Assembly: GCF_000187265.1 (NCBI RefSeq)
Contig: NZ_GL698429.1
Span: forward strand, 829,715 to 885,220
From: Streptococcus equinus ATCC 9812
GTDB lineage: Bacteria > Bacillota > Bacilli > Lactobacillales > Streptococcaceae
Reading direction: 5' to 3'
DNA length: 55,506 nt
Below are positions 36,365 through 47,214 of the stretch, in pieces. Each line of letters starts with the position of its first letter. Within the stretch, counting starts at the first letter, position 1. Made by a program: the position numbers and the translations under genes. The notes under the pieces were generated by a model. The model made no database searches. It saw only the letters and a program-made list of their open reading frames with translations, and was not told the DNA's origin.

Positions 36365-37123
36365 TTATTTTACAAAGTCAAGAAGAGCAAGGAAGCTTTC
36401 TGGTTGAAGTGATGCACCACCAACAAGAGCACCATCAACGTCTGGGCAAGCCATGTAAGCTGCGACGTTTTCAGGTTTAACTGAACCACCGTATTGAACG
36501 CGAACTTTGTCAGCTACTGCTTGACCGAAGTCAGCTGCAACTGTGTCACGAACTACTTTACACATTTTTTGTGCGTCGTCTTGGCTAGCTGATTTACCAG
36601 TACCGATAGCCCAGATTGGTTCGTATGCGATAACAAGTGAAGAAACTTGTTCTTCCGACAATCCAGCAAGTGCAGCAGAAACTTGTCCACCTACGAATTC
36701 AGCAGCTTTACCAGCTTCATAAGTTTCAAGAGTTTCTCCACAGCAGATGATTGGAAGCATACCGTTAGCAAAGATAGCTTTTGCTTTTTTGTTGATATCT
36801 TCGTCAGTTTCGTGGAAGTATTCACGACGTTCTGAGTGACCGATTACAACGTAGTCAGTTCCCATTTCAGACAATACTTTAGGGCTGTTTTCACCAGTGA
36901 AAGCACCAGCGTTTTCAAAGTAGCAGTTTTCAGCAGCAACTTTAAGGTTTGAACCTTTAGCTGCAGCAAGAACTGTTGAAAGGACAAGTGCAGGAGCTGC
37001 AATACCAGCTTCAACAAGTTCTGATGAAGGCAATTTAGAAGCTACTGCTTCAACGAATGCTTTAGCTTCTTCTGGATTTTTGTTCATTTTCCAGTTACCA
37101 GCGATAAATGGTTTACGTGACAT
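36365..37123 (-). CDS. tpiA: Triosephosphate isomerase
   Basis: A 252-residue glycolytic TIM barrel that interconverts dihydroxyacetone phosphate and glyceraldehyde 3-phosphate. The N-terminal GNWKMN (about 9-14) carries the catalytic Lys. IGHSERR (about 93-99) carries the catalytic His. [13 protein letters not shown] (about 163-175) carries the catalytic Glu and the start of loop 6. [11 protein letters not shown] lies near 209. Length and position beside tuf are usual for streptococci. Confidence 0.98.
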   Translation of the reverse strand: MSRKPFIAGNWKMNKNPEEAKAFVEAVASKLPSSELVEAGIAAPALVLSTVLAAAKGSNLKVAAENCYFENAGAFTGENSPKVLSEMGTDYVVIGHSERREYFHETDEDINKKAKAIFANGMLPIICCGETLETYEAGKAAEFVGGQVSAALAGLSEEQVSSLVIAYEPIWAIGTGKSASQDDAQKMCKVVRDTVAADFGQAVADKVRVQYGGSVKPENVAAYMACPDVDGALVGGASLQPESFLALLDFVK

Positions 37124-37228
37124 TTCACATACCTCTTCTATTTTTATTTACCCCCTTATTTTATCATACTTTCAGCATCTTTTAAAGGTTAGAGGGAATT
37201 TTTAGGCATAAACATCGAATAAAATCAT

Positions 37229-37258
37229 AAAAAAGAGCCCCTTACGGGGCTCTTTTTC
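37229..37258 (-). terminator. Terminator of tuf
   Basis: GC-rich stem AAAAGAGCCCC/GGGGCTCTTTT, U-run on the minus strand. Confidence 0.95.
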
Positions 37259-37313
37259 ACAATTACTATCTGACTAATAATTGTTATCTGGGAACTTAAT
37301 TAATTAACTAAAA

Positions 37314-38510
37314 TTAAGCTTCGATTTCTGAAACGATACCTGAACCAACAGTACGTCCACCTTCACGGATTGAGAATGTAGTACCTTGTTCAACGGCGAT
37401 TGGGTGAATCAATTCAACGTCGATAGTAACGTTATCACCAGGCATTACCATTTCAGTACCTGCTGGAAGTTCGATTGAACCTGTAACGTCAGTTGTACGG
37501 AAGTAGAATTGAGGACGGTAGTTGTTGAAGAATGGAGTGTGACGTCCACCTTCTTCTTTAGTAAGGATGTAAACTTCACCTTTGAATTTAGTGTGTGGGT
37601 GGATTGAACCTGGTTTAGCAAGAACTTGACCACGTTCGATTTCATCACGTTGGATACCACGAAGAAGAACACCAACGTTATCCCCTGCGATACCTTCATC
37701 AAGTTGTTTACGGAACATTTCAACACCAGTAACAACAGCTTTTTGGATGTCTTCACGGATACCAACGATTTCAACTTCGTCGTTAACTTTAACAGTACCA
37801 CGGTCGATACGTCCTGATGCTACAGTACCACGACCAGTGATTGAGAATACGTCTTCGACTGGAAGAAGCAATGGTTTGTCAGTATCACGTTCTGGTTCTG
37901 GAATGTATTCATCTACAGTGTTCATCAATTCCATGATGATGTCTTCATAGTGAGTGTCACCTTCAAGGGCTTTAAGAGCTGAACCTTGGATTACAGGGAT
38001 TTCATCACCTGGGAAATCGTATTCTGAAAGAAGATCACGGATTTCCAATTCAACCAATTCAAGCAATTCTTCGTCATCAACAAGGTCAATTTTGTTCATG
38101 AAGACGATAAGGTGTTTAACACCAACTTGACGTGAAAGAAGGATGTGTTCACGTGTTTGTGGCATTGGACCATCTGTAGAAGCTACTACAAGGATAGCAC
38201 CATCCATTTGGGCAGCACCAGTGATCATGTTTTTAACGTAGTCCGCGTGTCCTGGAGCGTCGATGTGAGCATAGTGACGTTTTTCAGTTTCGTACTCAAC
38301 GTGTGCAGTGTTGATTGTGATACCGCGTTCGCGTTCTTCAGGAGCAGCATCGATTGAAGCGTAGTCTTTTGGTGTGTTAACTGCGCTTGGAAGACGACGA
38401 GCAAGAACTGTTGTAATTGCAGCTGTCAAAGTAGTTTTACCGTGGTCAACGTGTCCAATTGTACCAATGTTAACGTGTGGTTTACTACGATCGTATTTTT
38501 CTTTTGCCAT
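37314..38510 (-). CDS. tuf: Elongation factor Tu
   Basis: A 398-residue GTPase that brings aminoacyl-tRNA to the ribosome. G1 is GHVDHGKTT (about 19-27), the switch 1 RGITI is near 60, G3 is DAPGHADY (about 84-91), and G4 is NKID (near 139). Domains 2 and 3 are complete. I place the start at the ATG at 38510; the frame extends six codons up to 38528, across GGAGG. Codon use is highly biased, as for an abundant protein. Confidence 0.98.
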   Translation of the reverse strand: MAKEKYDRSKPHVNIGTIGHVDHGKTTLTAAITTVLARRLPSAVNTPKDYASIDAAPEERERGITINTAHVEYETEKRHYAHIDAPGHADYVKNMITGAAQMDGAILVVASTDGPMPQTREHILLSRQVGVKHLIVFMNKIDLVDDEELLELVELEIRDLLSEYDFPGDEIPVIQGSALKALEGDTHYEDIIMELMNTVDEYIPEPERDTDKPLLLPVEDVFSITGRGTVASGRIDRGTVKVNDEVEIVGIREDIQKAVVTGVEMFRKQLDEGIAGDNVGVLLRGIQRDEIERGQVLAKPGSIHPHTKFKGEVYILTKEEGGRHTPFFNNYRPQFYFRTTDVTGSIELPAGTEMVMPGDNVTIDVELIHPIAVEQGTTFSIREGGRTVGSGIVSEIEA

Positions 38511-38582
38511 TTGGGTAAAAGCCTCCAATAAAATATATTTTATAGATAGACAGTAGGCAATACAGTCTAACTTTACCTTACT

Positions 38583-38610
38583 ATTTTAACAAATTATGCA
38601 AGAATTGCAA
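38583..38610 (-). promoter_or_regulatory. tuf promoter
   Basis: Minus strand -35 TTGCAA (38605-38610), 16 bp, -10 TAAAAT (38583-38588), about 70 bases before the tuf start. Confidence 0.65.
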
Positions 38611-38636
38611 GTATTTTTATTTATTTTAGATTTTCT

Positions 38637-40043
38637 TTATTTCGAAAGCGTGTGATACGGCTGGATTGTTACACTGTGACCGATGTTTGAAGCATGGATC
38701 CATTCCTTTCCTATGAGTTGTAAAAAGTTTTCTGAGCGGCCTGTCAATATGATTCCTGAAAAAGTAGCTTCCTGATGTTTTTGAGCCTTTTTTAAGTAAG
38801 TCTTAGCATCTTCTTCTAAAGACAATGTTTCTCCACCATCACTATATTGAGAGTTCAAAATTCCTAAATGAATTGCCTTTTTTAAATCCGTCTTAAACTG
38901 CTTAAAACCTGCTACATAATCATTCTCAATCGGAGAAAAGCCTAATTGTGAACTCAAACCTAAATTAGTTGTGTCTACTAAACCTGATGTTCCAATCCAG
39001 TACCAGTTGACCAAAAGATTATCTGGTACCATTTCTGTAATTTCTTCATAAGTGTAAGGTTTATCGAAAGTAATTGCCATTTCAACAGCTTCATCTTTCA
39101 TTTTCTCAACTTTACTAATATCTTGTGTCACTTTCATATTGCTAGACTTAGCATTAACATTATAGAAAATCGGTACTTTATATAGATTTCCATGAGTATA
39201 ATGTGAGCTGTAGCTATCTCCTTCCTCCAGTCCTTCACTTTGACTAGCAGACATAAGACGCAGAATTGAATAATTCTCTCTATATTCTTCAAAAGGAACA
39301 CTAATCCCATCAATATTTTTAAAGCGATGTGAATAAAATGTTCCTGTACATTCCGAATTTGCTTCAAAGCCCCAGGTTGTATACTCAACATTTGGATAAG
39401 CAATTTCAGTCTTTAACAAATAGTTTTCTTTAACCGATTCTCCATTGTGATTGGTCAGCAATCTCAATCCTAAAAAAACAATCAAGATACTTAGCAATAC
39501 CATAAAAGCACTGATAATAACTGTTTTTAGCTGATTTTTTCGCTCATTCTGCACAGCAATCTTTTCAAAATTATTTGAAATCTTCATAATAATATCCCTC
39601 TCTCTCCAATAATTTTTCAGCTCTCGATGCCCTCGCATCAAATCAACCTTAACTTTGCTTGATGTTATTCCAAGAATCTTAGAAACCTCCTTTATAGAAA
39701 AATCTTGAAAATAATATAAGTCAATTACTAAACGATATTTTCTTTTTAGTATCAAGACTGCTCGATAAAGTGGTTCATATTCTAGGCCAGCAAAGCTAAT
39801 TACATTTTCATCTTTAAAGAATTCTCTTTGTAAAATTTCCCAGTACTTTTTATCACGCCGATAGCGATCAATATATAGTCTAATTGCTACACGATACATC
39901 CACGCACGAATCTTTTCAAATGGAAGAATTATTTCACTTTCTAGCATTTTTACTAAAACATCCTGGCTAATATCTCTGGCATTTTCAGCACCAGCTCCAG
40001 ATTTTTGCAAATAGTAACTAATCTCCTCAGCGAATTTTACCAA
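38637..40043 (-). CDS. ECF-type sigma factor fused in frame to a membrane anti-sigma domain
   Basis: One open frame holds two parts. Residues 1-148 are a sigma-70 family factor: region 2 (ISQDVLVKML, KIRAWMYRVAIRLYIDRYRR) and region 4 (LVIDLYYFQDFSIKEVSKILGITSSKVKVDL). Residues 153-468 are a short cytoplasmic stretch, one membrane helix (about 175-195) and a large outer domain resembling the sigma-factor-regulator (Sigma_reg) families. At the joint an internal ATG (39587) has its own ribosome site (GAGAGGG, 8 bases before), so a free anti-sigma could also be made. The true start is unclear: TTG 40043, CTG 40064 or ATT 40070 are in frame, with AGAGGGGG upstream. One base fewer in the A-run near 40072 would instead join an ATG at about 40090. 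Confidence 0.75.
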   Translation of the reverse strand: MVKFAEEISYYLQKSGAGAENARDISQDVLVKMLESEIILPFEKIRAWMYRVAIRLYIDRYRRDKKYWEILQREFFKDENVISFAGLEYEPLYRAVLILKRKYRLVIDLYYFQDFSIKEVSKILGITSSKVKVDLMRGHRELKNYWRERDIIMKISNNFEKIAVQNERKNQLKTVIISAFMVLLSILIVFLGLRLLTNHNGESVKENYLLKTEIAYPNVEYTTWGFEANSECTGTFYSHRFKNIDGISVPFEEYRENYSILRLMSASQSEGLEEGDSYSSHYTHGNLYKVPIFYNVNAKSSNMKVTQDISKVEKMKDEAVEMAITFDKPYTYEEITEMVPDNLLVNWYWIGTSGLVDTTNLGLSSQLGFSPIENDYVAGFKQFKTDLKKAIHLGILNSQYSDGGETLSLEEDAKTYLKKAQKHQEATFSGIILTGRSENFLQLIGKEWIHASNIGHSVTIQPYHTLSK

Positions 40044-40177
40044 TTCAATTTCATAACCATCCAGTTGAATCTTTTTCTCCCCCTCTCTTCATAATCTCAA
40101 TTTGAACAATTATATGAAAATAAAAAATTCATTTTTCTCTTTTCATTATTATAACGATTAACCTGTCATTTGGTTAC

Positions 40178-40207
40178 AAAAAAATCTCCTATTCTAGGAG
40201 ATTTTTC
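40178..40207 (-). terminator. Terminator of ftsW
   Basis: Stem AAAAATCTCCTA/TAGGAGATTTTT just past the ftsW stop. Confidence 0.9.
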
Positions 40208-40211
40208 TTCA

Positions 40212-41495
40212 CTAATAAAAACTATCTAAATCAATAACGTTATCTTCTTCGACAATTGCTGCTCGTTTTTTAGCTTCAAGTTCAGCGTCTGCTTCGCGAT
40301 AGATTTCTTCACGTTTTTCATTAGCATCGATGTTGAGTACAAATCCGACTGCTACCGACAAAACAAGAACACTATTTCCTCCTTGTGATAAGAACGGGAA
40401 TGTTACACCAGTAGATGGAATCAAACCTGAAATACCACCGATGTTGACAAAAGTCTGCATCAGAATCATTCCACCGATTCCCAGAGCAATCATCGAGTTA
40501 AATGGATTTTTAGCTTTAATACCTACGTGCATGATACGTAAGATAAGGAAAAATAGCAATGCTAAAATTAAGCATGCACCAATCATTCCAAGTTCTTCCA
40601 TAACTACTGGGAAAACAAAGTCTGTCGTTGCTTCTGGCAAGTAACCAGCTTTTTCAATTGAATTTCCCAAGCCTCGTCCGAACCAGCCACCATTACTCAT
40701 CGCATAATAAGAGTGAGCCAGTTGGTGACCTGAGTCAGACAAATCGTTAAATGGATTAAAGAAAGCACTGAAACGCTTAGCAACGTAACCAAAGACTGGA
40801 ACTTTCCCCATTTTATCAACCCCAACAATAGCGATTAAACCTAAAAAGACAGTTGAAAGAGCTGTTACTGTCGTTAAAATGGCTGAAAACCAGCGGTAAC
40901 CAATCCCGCTAACAGAATACATGATTAAACCTGTCAGAACGATAATTGCCGCATTTCCCAAGTCAGGCTGCGCTGCGACTAACAGAATCATCACAAGCGA
41001 GTAGACACGCCAGTCTTTCAAATCACTCCACTTGCTTGGCTTCCATTTTCGCTTAGTCAAAGCTTGATAATCGTATGTTGAAATCAATTCTTGACGTCTA
41101 GCAAACGTAAATGCCAAATACCACACGATAATAATCTTCAAATACTCAGCAGGTTGGAAACTAATCGGTCCAATAACAATCCAACCATGGGCACCATTGA
41201 CGGTCTTTGTAAAGAAGCGCGCAATTAGCAAGAGTACTACTTCTGCCATCATTGTCATTGTCAAAGTACGAGAATTTTTTAAAAAGTTTAGCTTTAATTT
41301 ATAAATAAAAAGAATAGCAACCAGACTGATAATCCAGAAAACACCCTGATTAAATACTGATGCAAAAGGATTGGCACCATACTGAATCAGCGTTGCACTA
41401 GTTGTTGAGTAAACAACAATCAAGCCGATTACTGAAAGAATTAAATAAGGCACAAGGATAGAATAATTTAGGAGATGCCTTTTATCAATTTTCAT
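40212..41495 (-). CDS. ftsW: Cell-division SEDS protein FtsW
   Basis: A 427-residue SEDS glycosyltransferase with about ten membrane helices, which polymerises septal peptidoglycan with its partner PBP. Family marks are NGAHGWIVIGPISFQPAE near 107 (key QPAE), AQPDLGNAAI near 162 and PSTGVTFPFLSQGGNS near 360. I choose the ATG at 41495 because GGTGA precedes it; an upstream ATG at 41534 overlaps the TATAAT promoter box. The gene is beside ppc, as in other streptococci, which supports FtsW over RodA. Confidence 0.9.
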   Translation of the reverse strand: MKIDKRHLLNYSILVPYLILSVIGLIVVYSTTSATLIQYGANPFASVFNQGVFWIISLVAILFIYKLKLNFLKNSRTLTMTMMAEVVLLLIARFFTKTVNGAHGWIVIGPISFQPAEYLKIIIVWYLAFTFARRQELISTYDYQALTKRKWKPSKWSDLKDWRVYSLVMILLVAAQPDLGNAAIIVLTGLIMYSVSGIGYRWFSAILTTVTALSTVFLGLIAIVGVDKMGKVPVFGYVAKRFSAFFNPFNDLSDSGHQLAHSYYAMSNGGWFGRGLGNSIEKAGYLPEATTDFVFPVVMEELGMIGACLILALLFFLILRIMHVGIKAKNPFNSMIALGIGGMILMQTFVNIGGISGLIPSTGVTFPFLSQGGNSVLVLSVAVGFVLNIDANEKREEIYREADAELEAKKRAAIVEEDNVIDLDSFY

Positions 41496-41532
41496 AGAGT
41501 CACCTATAATATCTTCGAGTTTATCATATGAC

Positions 41533-41541
41533 ATTATACCA
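41533..41541 (-). promoter_or_regulatory. ftsW extended -10 promoter
   Basis: Minus strand TGGTATAAT. The expected mRNA start is near 41526, about 30 bases before the chosen ftsW start. Confidence 0.6.
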
Positions 41542-41637
41542 TCTTTCTGCACTAAAAAAAAGACTGTGATTAAAATCACTACCTCAGACCTAGAACATCC
41601 ATCAATTCAATCACTTTTACGATTTACCATCAAAAAT

Positions 41638-41670
41638 AAAAAAGAATCTGAGACAATAGTCTCAGATTCC
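41638..41670 (-). terminator. Terminator of ppc
   Basis: Perfect stem GAATCTGAGAC/GTCTCAGATTC with a U-rich run on the minus strand. Confidence 0.9.
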
Positions 41671-41684
41671 AGTGGTTAAACATA

Positions 41685-44507
41685 TCAGCCAGAGTTACGT
41701 AGCCCTGTGGCAATACCGTTAATAGTAGTGTGAATGAGTTTTTCGTAACCTTCATCCAATTCATCGTGACGCAAACGTTTAATCAACTCAATTTGAATGT
41801 AGTTCAAAACGTTGAAGTATGGAATACGGTAATCCAAACTTGCACGAAGTGATGGGTTTTCTTCTAGGAGGTTATCGTGTTTTTCAATTGCCAAGATAAC
41901 ATCTTTTGTCAATTGCCATTCATCTAAGATGATATTGAAGACATTACGAACTTCTTCACTTTCAGCTAAACGTGAATATTGGAAAGCAATGTTCATGTTT
42001 GATTTAGAAAGTACCATGTCTACATTTGAAAGAAGTGAATGGAAGAATGGCCATTTTTCGTACATGTGTTGAAGTTTTTCGAGGTTACCTTCTTCAGCAT
42101 CGATGAAATGTTTGAAGGCAGAACCAACACCATACCAACCTGGGAACATGATACGGCTTTGTGACCATGAGAATACCCAAGGAATTGCACGAAGTCCAGA
42201 AATTTCTGTAATTGTTTTACGAGCAGCTGGACGTGAACCGATATTTAGACTTGATACTTCTCTGATTGGAGTAGCTTCGAAGAAGTAATCGTAGAAATGT
42301 GGATTACCAAATACCAAATCACGATAAACAGCGTTTGAATATGTCACGATGCCATCCATTGTTTCACGGAATGTATCAATTTCATCAGGATTTGTAATCA
42401 TGCGAGTCACGATACGGTCAACAGTCGCTGAAACAAGCATTTCAAGGTTGTAGTAGGCAACGTCTTTATTTCCGTATTTATTTTCGATGATTTCACCTTG
42501 TTCAGTCAAGCGGATACGATCTTTAATTGAGCCAAATGGTTGTGATATGATTGCTTCGTATGATGGACCACCACCACGACCAACAGTACCACCACGACCA
42601 TGGATAAATGTTACTTTGATACCACGTTCAGAACCGATGCTAGTCAATTCATTTTGGGCTTTGTAAAGTGTCCATACAGATGATAGGTATCCACCGTCTT
42701 TGTTACTATCTGAGTAACCAAGCATGATTTCTTGGTAACCTTTGTTTGCTGAAATCCAACGACGAACAATGTCATAATCAAGGAATTCTTCCATGATTGC
42801 ACGTGAATTTTCAAGGTCTTCGATAGTTTCAAAAAGTGGAACGATTTGAACACGCGCTTTTTGATTGTCAAGCAAACCAACTTCTTTAAGCATGATGGCC
42901 AATTCAAACATATCAGAAACACTTTCAGTGTGTGAAATGATGTGTTGTTTGATAACTTCATCACCTAATTTGTCTTTAAGGTAACGAGCTGTTTTGAAGA
43001 TAGCCAATTCTTTTTGAAGTTGTTCAGATTTTTCAGCATTAGTTGATGACAACGTACGTGGGTCTTCTTGTAATTCTTTAAGAAGAACTTTAACTTTTTC
43101 TTCTTCAGAAAGAGAACTATAGTCGTCAACAATATTTGCTTGTTTCAACAATTCAGCGACACAAGCTTCGTTAACGCTTGAGTCTTGACGCATATCGATT
43201 GTTGCAAGGTAGAATCCAAAGACATCTACAGCTTGAAGCAACTCACTAAAGTCACCAGTCAAGAGTGCATCATCACCATTGTCAAGCAATGATTTTTTGA
43301 TGACAAGTAAATCATCTTTAAATTCTTTAGCTGTTTTATAGCTTGGAATTTCATCTTGAAGTTCAGATGAAACTTTATTGACTTTGTTTTGCAAATATTT
43401 AGCAACAACACTTGCATTATTAGTACTTGTGTAAACGTCAGCACCAAGTTTGCTGTTTCCAAGAGCTTTACGTGAAATTGTTAGACCTGCTTTTAATTCA
43501 ATCAAAGTTTGAATCAATTTTGATTGGATGTAGTTGAAAGCTTTACGATAGGGTTCGTTTTCACGGTAGATTGATTTATCGCTAGATAGCTCCGCTAAAC
43601 GTTCAACTCCTGGACTAATTTTTATCAAAGTTGTTGAAAGTGAGAATGTGCGGTAAAGTCCTGTTAATTTTTCAATGTAGTAATTAATGATTACTTCACT
43701 TTGTACAGTAGCAGATAAACGAAGTGTTTCAGCAGTTACGTATGGGTTACCATCACGGTCTCCACCAATCCACATACCCATTGTAATAGGTTTTGGATCA
43801 GTCAAATCAATTCCTTTTTCTGCTGCCAAACGTTTGTACTCTGACGTTAACTTAGTAATCGCTTGAATCAAGGATGTATTGTAATACTCCATAACATTGG
43901 TAATTTCATTTTTTACCTTAAGTTTTTTCTCACGAATGATGTCCGTTTGCATGATGATTTCAATGTAACGGCGTAAGTCAGTGTACCATTTTTCACGGTT
44001 AACCACTCCTGCTTTCACATCACGGTATTTGCGCAAAAGGTCGTGAATCTTATTAGTCAATTCAAGAACCGTTTTACGTTGAACTTGTGTTGGGTGAGCA
44101 GTCAAGACAGGTACAACATTTACGTTCTCAAGGATTTCTTTTGAATTTTCACTTTCTGAAACCATATCAACTGTCAAAGAAAGTTTACCAAGATAATCTT
44201 GATTTGTATTATTTTGGTAATTGATTTCATAAGCGAAGTCAACGTCTTCTGAAATGTTGATTAGCAGTGGCAAAATTGAAAAATAACGAGACACAACAAC
44301 CATCTCTTCGTTGGTCAACTGAGCTACTAATTCTTCAAGTTTGACATATTCATCATTTGCTGACAATTCAACAATGTTTTGAATTTTAGCAAATACCTCA
44401 TCACCAACCATCTGATGGGTTGTTTCATCGAGCAAGCTTTTTAGTACTTTGACTTCCTCGGTAATAATCGACTGGGTATCATTGTTCTCCAGTTTTTGGA
44501 TTGTCAC
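41685..44507 (-). CDS. ppc: Phosphoenolpyruvate carboxylase
   Basis: A 940-residue enzyme that fixes bicarbonate onto PEP to give oxaloacetate, feeding aspartate synthesis. Catalytic motifs are [12 protein letters not shown] near 135 (His), [16 protein letters not shown] near 610 and [13 protein letters not shown] near 645; GSRPAARK near 765 follows. The start is the GTG at 44507, 8 bases after AGGAG. A second GTG at 44516 is in frame but overlaps the ribosome site. It has its own promoter. Confidence 0.95.
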   Translation of the reverse strand: MTIQKLENNDTQSIITEEVKVLKSLLDETTHQMVGDEVFAKIQNIVELSANDEYVKLEELVAQLTNEEMVVVSRYFSILPLLINISEDVDFAYEINYQNNTNQDYLGKLSLTVDMVSESENSKEILENVNVVPVLTAHPTQVQRKTVLELTNKIHDLLRKYRDVKAGVVNREKWYTDLRRYIEIIMQTDIIREKKLKVKNEITNVMEYYNTSLIQAITKLTSEYKRLAAEKGIDLTDPKPITMGMWIGGDRDGNPYVTAETLRLSATVQSEVIINYYIEKLTGLYRTFSLSTTLIKISPGVERLAELSSDKSIYRENEPYRKAFNYIQSKLIQTLIELKAGLTISRKALGNSKLGADVYTSTNNASVVAKYLQNKVNKVSSELQDEIPSYKTAKEFKDDLLVIKKSLLDNGDDALLTGDFSELLQAVDVFGFYLATIDMRQDSSVNEACVAELLKQANIVDDYSSLSEEEKVKVLLKELQEDPRTLSSTNAEKSEQLQKELAIFKTARYLKDKLGDEVIKQHIISHTESVSDMFELAIMLKEVGLLDNQKARVQIVPLFETIEDLENSRAIMEEFLDYDIVRRWISANKGYQEIMLGYSDSNKDGGYLSSVWTLYKAQNELTSIGSERGIKVTFIHGRGGTVGRGGGPSYEAIISQPFGSIKDRIRLTEQGEIIENKYGNKDVAYYNLEMLVSATVDRIVTRMITNPDEIDTFRETMDGIVTYSNAVYRDLVFGNPHFYDYFFEATPIREVSSLNIGSRPAARKTITEISGLRAIPWVFSWSQSRIMFPGWYGVGSAFKHFIDAEEGNLEKLQHMYEKWPFFHSLLSNVDMVLSKSNMNIAFQYSRLAESEEVRNVFNIILDEWQLTKDVILAIEKHDNLLEENPSLRASLDYRIPYFNVLNYIQIELIKRLRHDELDEGYEKLIHTTINGIATGLRNSG

Positions 44508-44562
44508 ACTCTTCACTCCTTTTTGTTCGGATTTTAATCCTTTATTACAAGCATACTACTTT

Positions 44563-44590
44563 ATCATACCACTTTTTTCCGAAAATGTAA
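44563..44590 (-). promoter_or_regulatory. ppc promoter
   Basis: Minus strand -35 TTACAT (44585-44590), 16 bp, extended -10 TGGTATGAT (44563-44571). The remaining gap to pepF (to 44803) is AT-rich, with no gene seen. Confidence 0.6.
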
Positions 44591-44763
44591 CCCAATTCCT
44601 ATAAATTGATTGTTATTTTATATAATTTTCTGATTTTTTAAATAAACTTAAACTCAAATTGCAGAAAACAAAGTCTTAAAATCACTGTTATATTAACATT
44701 GTTAACGTTTTTATAGTTTTTGAAGATTTCAGGACTTCCTTTTTCGTTTTGCTATTTTTTTCT

Positions 44764-44771
44764 GCTATACT
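44764..44771 (+). promoter_or_regulatory. pepF extended -10 promoter
   Basis: TGCTATACT (from 44763), 32 bases before the ATG, with AAAGGAG between. Confidence 0.55.
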
Positions 44772-44803
44772 GATTTATAAAAAGTTATAAAAAGGAGTTT
44801 TAT

Positions 44804-46603
44804 ATGGAGCTAAAACAACGTTCGGAGTTTCCTGAAAATGAATTATGGGACTTAAGTGCACTCTATCAAGACCGCGAAGATTTCCTTCGTAGCATTGAAA
44901 AAACACTTGAAGACATTAATCTTTTCAAGAAGAATTACCAAGATAACTTAAAAACTGTTGATGATTTCACGCGTGCGCTTTATGAAGTCGAACAAATTTA
45001 TATCGAAATGAGCCATATCGATAACTACGCCTTCATGCCACAAACGACAGATTTTAGCAACGAAGAATTTGCACAAATTGCTAAAGCTGGTGCGGATTTC
45101 TTCACCGAAGCAAATGTAGCTCTAAGCTTCTTTGACACCGCTCTTGCAACAGCTGATCCTGACATTCTTGATACTTTAGAAGCTAATCCACACTTTAGCG
45201 CAGCTATTCGTCAAGCAAAAATCAAGAAGAGCCACTTTATTTCACCAGAAGTTGAAAAGACTTTGACTAATCTCGGTGAAATCTTTGGAGCTCCGCAAGA
45301 CATTTATACAAAAATGCGTGCTGGTGACTTTGAAATGGATGATTTTGAAGTTGATGGCATAGTTTACAAAAATTCATTTGTCACTTACGAAAACTTCTAT
45401 CAAAATCATGAAAATGCTGATGTTCGTGAAAAAGCTTTTCGCTCTTTCTCAGCTGGTCTTCGCAAACACCAAAATGCCGCTGCTAGCGCTTACCTTGCCC
45501 AAGTCAAATCTGAAAAAATCATCGCTGACATGCGTGGTTACGACTCAGTCTTTGACTATTTACTTGCTGAACAAGAAGTCGACCGCGACATGTTCAACCG
45601 CCAAATTGACTTAATCATGACTGAGTTTGCACCGGTTGCACAAAAATATCTCAAACACGTTGCCAAAGTTAACGGGCTTGAAAAAATGACTTTTGCCGAC
45701 TGGAAATTGGACTTAGACGCCGAGTTAAATCCAGCTGTTACTATCGATGACGCTTATGATTTAGTGATGAAATCTGTCGAACCTCTTGGACAAGAATACG
45801 CAAATGAAGTCTCACGTTTTAGAAAAGAACGCTGGGTAGACTTTGCCGCTAATGCTAACAAAGACTCAGGTGGCTATGCTGCTGACCCTTACAAGGTTCA
45901 CCCTTATATCCTTATGAGCTGGACTGGTCGTATGTCTGATGTTTACACATTGATTCACGAAATTGGACACTCTGGTCAATTTATCTTCTCAGATAACAAT
46001 CAAAGCTACTTCAACACACACATGTCAACTTACTACGTTGAAGCTCCATCAACTTTTAATGAGCTCTTATTAAGTGACTATCTGGAAAGACAATTTGACA
46101 ATCCACGCCAAAAACGTTTTGCACTGGCGCACCGTTTAACAGATACTTACTTCCATAACTTCATCACACATTTGCTTGAAGCTGCCTTCCAACGTCGTGT
46201 TTACAACCTCATTGAAGAAGGAAAAACATTTGGAGCTGAACAACTCAACCAAATTACGAAAGATGTTCTCAGCCAATTCTGGGGTGATGCTGTTGAGATT
46301 GATGACGATGCTGCCCTGACTTGGATGCGACAAAGTCATTACTACATGGGACTTTATAGCTACACTTACTCAGCTGGTATGGTCATTTCAACTGCTGGTT
46401 ACCTCAACTTGAAGAATAACCCAAATGGTGCTAATGACTGGCTTAATTTCTTAAAATCGGGCGGCTCACGTACACCACTTGAAACAGCTAAATTAATTGG
46501 AGCTGATATTTCAACAGCTCAACCACTTCGTGACACTATCCAATTCCTAAGTAATACTGTCGACCAAATCATCACCTATACAAAGGAGCTTAACCATGAC
46601 TAA
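44804..46603 (+). CDS. pepF: Oligoendopeptidase F
   Basis: A 599-residue cytoplasmic M3-family zinc endopeptidase that cuts medium-size peptides taken up by oligopeptide permeases. The zinc site HEIGH is in LIHEIGHSGQF near 385, with the third ligand Glu in EAPSTFNELLL near 413. The N-terminal helical domain (1-200) is complete. AAAAAGGAG precedes the ATG. The last codons overlap the start of the glutathione peroxidase gene by 8 bases. Confidence 0.95.
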   Translation: MELKQRSEFPENELWDLSALYQDREDFLRSIEKTLEDINLFKKNYQDNLKTVDDFTRALYEVEQIYIEMSHIDNYAFMPQTTDFSNEEFAQIAKAGADFFTEANVALSFFDTALATADPDILDTLEANPHFSAAIRQAKIKKSHFISPEVEKTLTNLGEIFGAPQDIYTKMRAGDFEMDDFEVDGIVYKNSFVTYENFYQNHENADVREKAFRSFSAGLRKHQNAAASAYLAQVKSEKIIADMRGYDSVFDYLLAEQEVDRDMFNRQIDLIMTEFAPVAQKYLKHVAKVNGLEKMTFADWKLDLDAELNPAVTIDDAYDLVMKSVEPLGQEYANEVSRFRKERWVDFAANANKDSGGYAADPYKVHPYILMSWTGRMSDVYTLIHEIGHSGQFIFSDNNQSYFNTHMSTYYVEAPSTFNELLLSDYLERQFDNPRQKRFALAHRLTDTYFHNFITHLLEAAFQRRVYNLIEEGKTFGAEQLNQITKDVLSQFWGDAVEIDDDAALTWMRQSHYYMGLYSYTYSAGMVISTAGYLNLKNNPNGANDWLNFLKSGGSRTPLETAKLIGADISTAQPLRDTIQFLSNTVDQIITYTKELNHD

Positions 46604-47081
46604 TATTTACGATTTTACTGTTAAAGCACAAGACGGATCTGACGTTCAACTATCAAAATACCAAGGTAAAGTTCTCTTGGTTGTTAATACTGCAACAGGT
46701 TGCGGATTGACACCTCAGTACGAAGGACTTCAAAATCTCTACGACACTTACAAAGAAAAAGGTTTTGAAATTCTAGATTTTCCATGTAACCAATTCATGA
46801 ACCAAGCTCCTGGAACAGCTGATGAAATCAACACTTTCTGTACTTTGAATTACCAAACAACTTTCCCTCGTTTTGCTAAAATCAAAGTCAACGGAAAAGA
46901 TGCTGATCCACTTTATGATTGGTTAAAAGGAGAAGCTAAAGGCCCTCTTGGCAAACGCATTGAATGGAACTTTGCAAAATTCTTAGTTGACCAAAACGGA
47001 AATGTCGTTAAACGTTTCTCAGCAAAAGCAGAGCCTGAAACAATCGTTACAGAATTGGAAAATCTTCTTGCAAATAACTAA
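46596..47081 (+). CDS. gpo: Glutathione peroxidase family protein
   Basis: A 161-residue thioredoxin-fold peroxidase. The active Cys is in NTATGCGLTPQYEGL near 36, the resolving/structural region FPCNQFMNQ is near 64, and the Trp/Asn of the tetrad are in RIEWNFAKFLVD near 125. Such bacterial enzymes usually use thioredoxin rather than glutathione. AAGGAG lies 7 bases before the ATG, inside pepF, and the 8-base overlap suggests translational coupling. Confidence 0.9.
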   Translation: MTNIYDFTVKAQDGSDVQLSKYQGKVLLVVNTATGCGLTPQYEGLQNLYDTYKEKGFEILDFPCNQFMNQAPGTADEINTFCTLNYQTTFPRFAKIKVNGKDADPLYDWLKGEAKGPLGKRIEWNFAKFLVDQNGNVVKRFSAKAEPETIVTELENLLANN

Positions 47082-47178
47082 TCAAGACAAGGTCAATCTG
47101 TTAACATTATCACCCCTATCTTGTCTATAGATAGGCGATTAAAAAATATGACAAATTGATTACAAAAACAACATTGTT

Positions 47179-47207
47179 TTGATTTTTACACCTTTTTACG
47201 CTAAAAT
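47179..47207 (+). promoter_or_regulatory. GH25 gene promoter, leaderless arrangement
   Basis: -35 TTGATT (47179-47184), 17 bp, -10 TAAAAT (47202-47207). The ATG at 47215 follows after 7 bases, with no ribosome site. Confidence 0.6.
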
Positions 47208-47214
47208 ATGACTA

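Noticed and set aside
37445..37801. 118-codon minus-strand frame inside tuf
   Set aside because: Alternate frame of a highly expressed gene with biased codons; such long shadow frames are expected.
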